From Chamaea fasciata (lineage: Eukaryota; Chordata; Aves; Passeriformes; Sylviidae): DNA of 64,000 nucleotides. The position numbers were made by a program, and so were the translations under genes. The DNA lies in the NCBI GenBank assembly GCA_029207755.1, contig JARCOQ010000002.1, positions 9,687,156 to 9,751,155 on the forward strand, given 5' to 3'. The stretch's first letter is position 1, and each line of letters begins with the position of its first letter. The notes under the pieces are model-generated. The model had not been told where the DNA came from. It did not search any database and saw only the letters and a program-made list of their open reading frames with translations. This document shows, piece by piece, positions 59,887-64,000 of this stretch.

Positions 59887-62800
59887 TCAGATGTAATTAA
59901 AAAATCTCATATTGAAAGTTTCTATTTAATGTAGAAGTGAAGAATGCAGGAATCAGTTCTAAGCATAAGTGGGGTTTGAGGTTTTTCTTTTTGCTGTGTG
60001 GTGTTAAGGATTTTGGTGGGTTTTTTTTGTTTGATTATTTTGTTTTGCTAGTTGTGTGTTTTTATTGAAAGGCAATATTGTACTCTGCTCTTCTAATGTT
60101 TGGTAAGGCTGTATAGAGTACAAACACATGGATGTAGATTTCTGTTTACTAAATGGAATGACATTTTGGGACTGTTTCCTCAAGTTTCTTGATGACCAAA
60201 AAAAACCCCTCTAGAACCATTTAATAATGTCTTTCGATATATTTTATTTTGTATTGCTGAGAGCCTTACTGGGTCATTAGAGTTCATATGCTGGTTGTTC
60301 CAGGTTGGAAAGCTTTGGTGTATGTGCCAGAAAAAAACATATTTTAAAGACAGTAAACATTTCGGGGATCTCAGTACATTTTAGGATTCCTGGTGGAAAT
60401 AAAATGGTGAATAGAATTTAATGAGATTAGGCTGTCAAAAAATATCTAACAAACTCATGAATGAGACTGCTGTTTATTTGCTAAATGCTGGGGAAAGAGT
60501 TTATCATGATCATATTAGACACAGAGTTGTTGGTTGTTTGAGTTTTTTTTTTTAATTCTTTGTGCCAATTTTTATTGGTTGTCCTATATTTTATTGTTTG
60601 TGAACACTTCTTTGATTGTGATTTAATATCTTAAGCATAATGCATCTCTCATATAATTAGAATTTGGGTTTTTACTGTGGGGTGTGAGGGGGTTGACACA
60701 AATCCAGACTTGCATTTGTTTTCTTTCCTAATAAAAGGGTCATGATATATCTTGGATGAAGCTAACAGCTATAATTCTCTGACATTAGTTCATTTATTTG
60801 AAGCCTAAACACTGTCCTAGTTTTTCATGATGATCTATTAGCTGTCTATACCATATTTTATTTCAGTTTGTATTTTTTCTCAGTTAGATTCAGATCATTT
60901 GATCTTGAATAATATTTATGGATCTGTGGTACCTATTGCTGTCTGTTTTCTGGAATGCATGTCTGAAGACAAACCAAAACTAAACCACAAGAAAAAAAAA
61001 ACTAGCAGTCCCTCTGAATTTGAAAATAATTGTTGAAGGGAGCCTCACATTCAAAAGTGTTCTCTTCAGGAGAGAAAAATGTCACAGCTTCTAAGTGAAA
61101 ATAAGTGGATGCAGGTATTACAGATTGCCAACCAAAAAGGCTGCTGAGCGTTCCCCGAAATGTGCAGGATCCTACTTGCACCTGTTATGGTAAAATCTCT
61201 CTTTACCATAGCCAAATGTAGAGGATGCTTAGGAAACACCGGGGGGAAACAGCCAAACTGACATCTGTTCACAAGCTCAGATTCCTGGGATGCTGCAGTT
61301 TAGGTAGAGGACATTTACCTGCCCCATGGTCTTGAAGAGGTTTTTATGCCATGACCTTAAATCGCTTCTCTAATGGAATCTGTGCCTGTTGTTTGTCATC
61401 CAGAGCTGTGTGAATGATAGAGACTTACAGAGTTTGCCTACACAATGTGTAGAGAAAGGACTCACTCCCACCCTTCATTCCTTGTTGATTTCTTATAATG
61501 GTTTGCAGTTTTGCATTGTGAGCAATAGTGAGTTGCTTATTTACTCATTCAGTAATAAAGATGATATACTCTTCCATATTCAGCATTAAAAATGTTAAAA
61601 AAAGAAAAAGCTACCAGGCTTTGAAGTGAAAAGACCTTCATCAAATGAAGGCTAAGTGTAAAGGAAGTATGCTTGATTATTTTTGAAAAACCAATTCATC
61701 TAGTTTAATATTATTATGTATTGTTTTTAGACAATGGTGATCTCAGCAAAAAGTGTGATTAGCTCGGAGTTGACAGCCATTATTTATATGAAAATCTACT
61801 TGTATTCAAGAGTGGTATCATCTCTCATTGTTCCTGGGATAAGTGCTGCTTCAGCAAGACTCAGCAAATGAGAATTTCCACAATTTTGCAAAGTACCGAC
61901 TGCCCATTGTAGTGGTTGTGCATTTGTTTCTGCTTGCTCTAAGTGTTGAATTAAATGAGTTTACATTTAGAACAGGATGAGATCTTGTACCCCATCAGTT
62001 GCAGAGCTCCAGGTGACAGGTGGTAATTTCTGAAGCAATAGGAAGTTGTGTGCCTTTGATCCATGACCTTTGCCTCCACTGCTGTTGTCCTTGTTAGAGT
62101 CCTCCCAATTTCAGATGTCTATACAGCACCCATTTCTCACAGTAAAATCACAGTCTACCTTTCCCTGTCCAACTGTGCATGGACTCTAAGTCCTTATGTA
62201 CTATGCAAAACTTATTCAGAAAGTCTGATTTTGGTTCAGGACTGCTTCTTTCTGAAGGATTGTGTAAACTCAAAAACTCTTTCAAAGACTAAATCATATA
62301 TTAGTTAGACAAGTTATTTTGGAGAAAACATATCTTGAAAAAGCCAGGAAAAACCAAGGAAACATAAATCAGTCTATACAAACACCAACACCTAGACAAT
62401 GACCTGTTCCGCATAAAGAAATTGGAGAAATTGAAATACAGGGCTATAGGGGTAGTTGGGTATCTAATATATCTAGAATTAAGAGACACTTCTTGTCTCA
62501 TGATGTCTCAACTTTTTACAAGCTTTTCTTCAGTGTTTTCCCAGGTCAGCTCTTCTTTCTCAAAATTGACAAAAATGCCCTTGAAAAGTAATTCTCCTTC
62601 CTTGGCAAGGATTTGTGTACTTGAAGGTTTCTCCATCCTTATGCTTTTTAATCTAACAAAAAACTTACTGGTTTAATGCATAGCTAAGGAAAATGATGTT
62701 GTCTTTCAAATATGTGCTTGTCAGTTGTTTTCTGGAAAGAGGTGGCAGTGTCTTCCTGAGCAGATTGCATTCTTTTTAAGAATTATAGGCATATGGTGAG

Positions 62801-64000
62801 CATCCCAACTGTTTTAGCATAACATATTTAAACCAAAAGTGTTGGTGCCTCATCATAGTCACATAGTTATCTCACAGACTACATTCATAAAATTGTTATA
62901 TTTTGGTATTTGTAATGCTGCTACAATTTCCATATTTATTATCTTTCTATATAATACTGTTTACAAGAATCCCGTTTTCAATATCAGTGGAGGGGCTTTT
63001 AACATTTCTGATAAAAGTATAAAGGCAAAATGAAAGTCTAGAGATTTATCTTCATGGAACTATGCAAGACAGTTGAAAAACCTCAACAAAACTAAGAGGA
63101 ATGCAGATGTTTTTTCTTTTCAATGAGAGGGAAATTTCTAGACATTTACAAATGCCATTTTGGAGTGGGAGACAGTAAAAACAGCAAGCTAGGTTTGTTT
63201 CTAGAATCTGGTTTTAGTTCTGTTTCTCAGGGGGCTGTTTGTGGTTTGAGTGAAGACTACTGAAGCTTTCATTGCAGCATCACCTGGCCTGTGGCTGCTT
63301 CTCTGGAAAGGTTGGAAGGGTTAAGTGCTCCTACTGTCTTTTTATCATGGGCAACAGAGGGCAAATATCAGGCTGGTGTGGGCACAGCAAAGGGAGGTTG
63401 ATGCCTGCAGTTCAGGCAGCTGAATTCCAGCTCTAGCACTGCTTTAGGCTGTTTGTCAGCAATTCATCTCAAGAACATTACCTGCAAATGTTTTTTTAAA
63501 TTATTTTTTTCATGTTGATGGTTACAACACAGCACAGTCCCTCCCATCCCAATTCACTGCAGGAAAATAGAGAATATTTCAGCAAGTTACTCAGTTGTGA
63601 CAAATGTACACAGCAGATGTCGTGTGAATTTTCACAGAACAAAAAGAGGTTGTCATGTTTATAAAATCATAGTATCTTGTAAATGACCTGTTGATGCATG
63701 GCTTCAGTTTTAGAAGTGTGTATCAATTTTAAATATCCCAGTTCTTCTTTGTAGAATAATCCAGTAATTCTGTTCTGCATTAATGACCTGTGTATTTATC
63801 CAGTGGTTTCTGTGTTAACAATCTACAACTTCTCAACCATTAGGGAAAAAAAAAAAAAAAAGAAAAAAAAAAAAAGAAGGCAGGAAAGGCTTTTGTAATT
63901 CTAAGTCTGGTGAAGAGTGCACAAACTTTGGTATAGTCAAAATTCTGAGCTACAATATTTGGAATTCTTTCAGCACAGGGGCCACCTCTGACTGATTGGG
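59887..64000. other. Non-genic AT-rich unique DNA
   Basis: No gene, transposon or RNA is recognised. Short plus-strand frames (61389-61589, 62063-62308, 62422-62676, 62839-63033) show no domain or convincing splice context. A 9-bp inverted repeat (TATGGTAAA/TTTACCATA) lies at 61186-61210, and an interrupted A tract lies at 63846-63875. Confidence 0.55.
63846..63875 (+). repeat. Interrupted poly(A) tract
   Basis: About thirty A residues with a single G interruption, preceded by TAGGG. No retroposon body is recognisable upstream, so I call it a simple repeat only. Confidence 0.8.

Overview
The window looks like a stretch of avian nuclear DNA, probably from a songbird, lying in a gene desert or inside very long introns. 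The evidence for a bird is five copies of CR1, the dominant non-LTR retrotransposon of bird genomes. Four of them carry the diagnostic CR1 3' end (a CATAGAATCAT-type terminus, or its complement). The DNA is visibly AT-rich and depleted in CpG. It carries many T/G-rich or A/C-rich low-complexity tracts of a kind I associate with songbird introns. I see no bacterial features, no complete protein-coding gene, no rRNA or tRNA, no CpG-island promoter and no CRISPR array. Most open frames are short, lack an ATG or a recognisable domain, and are what stop-codon statistics alone would produce.

Layout: 0-8 kb is AT-rich unique DNA with a decayed CR1 reverse-transcriptase fragment (about 2.8-3.1 kb), a small GC-richer imperfect duplication (5.9 kb) and a CR1 3' end (7.9-8.1 kb). 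8.1-14.6 kb is non-repetitive, with two segments resembling conserved non-coding elements. 14.61-15.01 kb holds the most unusual object in the window: about 400 bp of degenerate tandem repeat with a 10-bp period, built from CTGG/CCAG half-sites. 15-25 kb is unique DNA with a perfect 16-bp hairpin (19.97 kb) and a possible exon (17.9 kb), ending in an antisense CR1. 25.8-26.5 kb has an A27-G-T18 tract next to a GC-richer patch. 28-34 kb holds two candidate minus-strand exons, a second hairpin and an (AT)20 microsatellite. 34-46 kb is mostly unique; an antisense CR1 sits at 46.4-46.8 kb. 47-64 kb has a third hairpin, further candidate exons, and at 59.3-59.9 kb a cluster of AT microsatellite, antisense CR1, G20 homopolymer and A/C-rich tract.

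No operon-like or pathway-level organisation is present. If the candidate minus-strand exons at 55.9, 37.5, 33.7 and 28.1 kb are real they could belong to one or more widely spaced genes, but nothing in the sequence links them. I recognise no gene in them. The best-supported annotations are the transposon copies and simple repeats. The best hunting target is the 10-bp periodic array, whose spacing matches the known half-site spacing of CP2-family transcription factors (TFCP2/TFCP2L1/UBP1).
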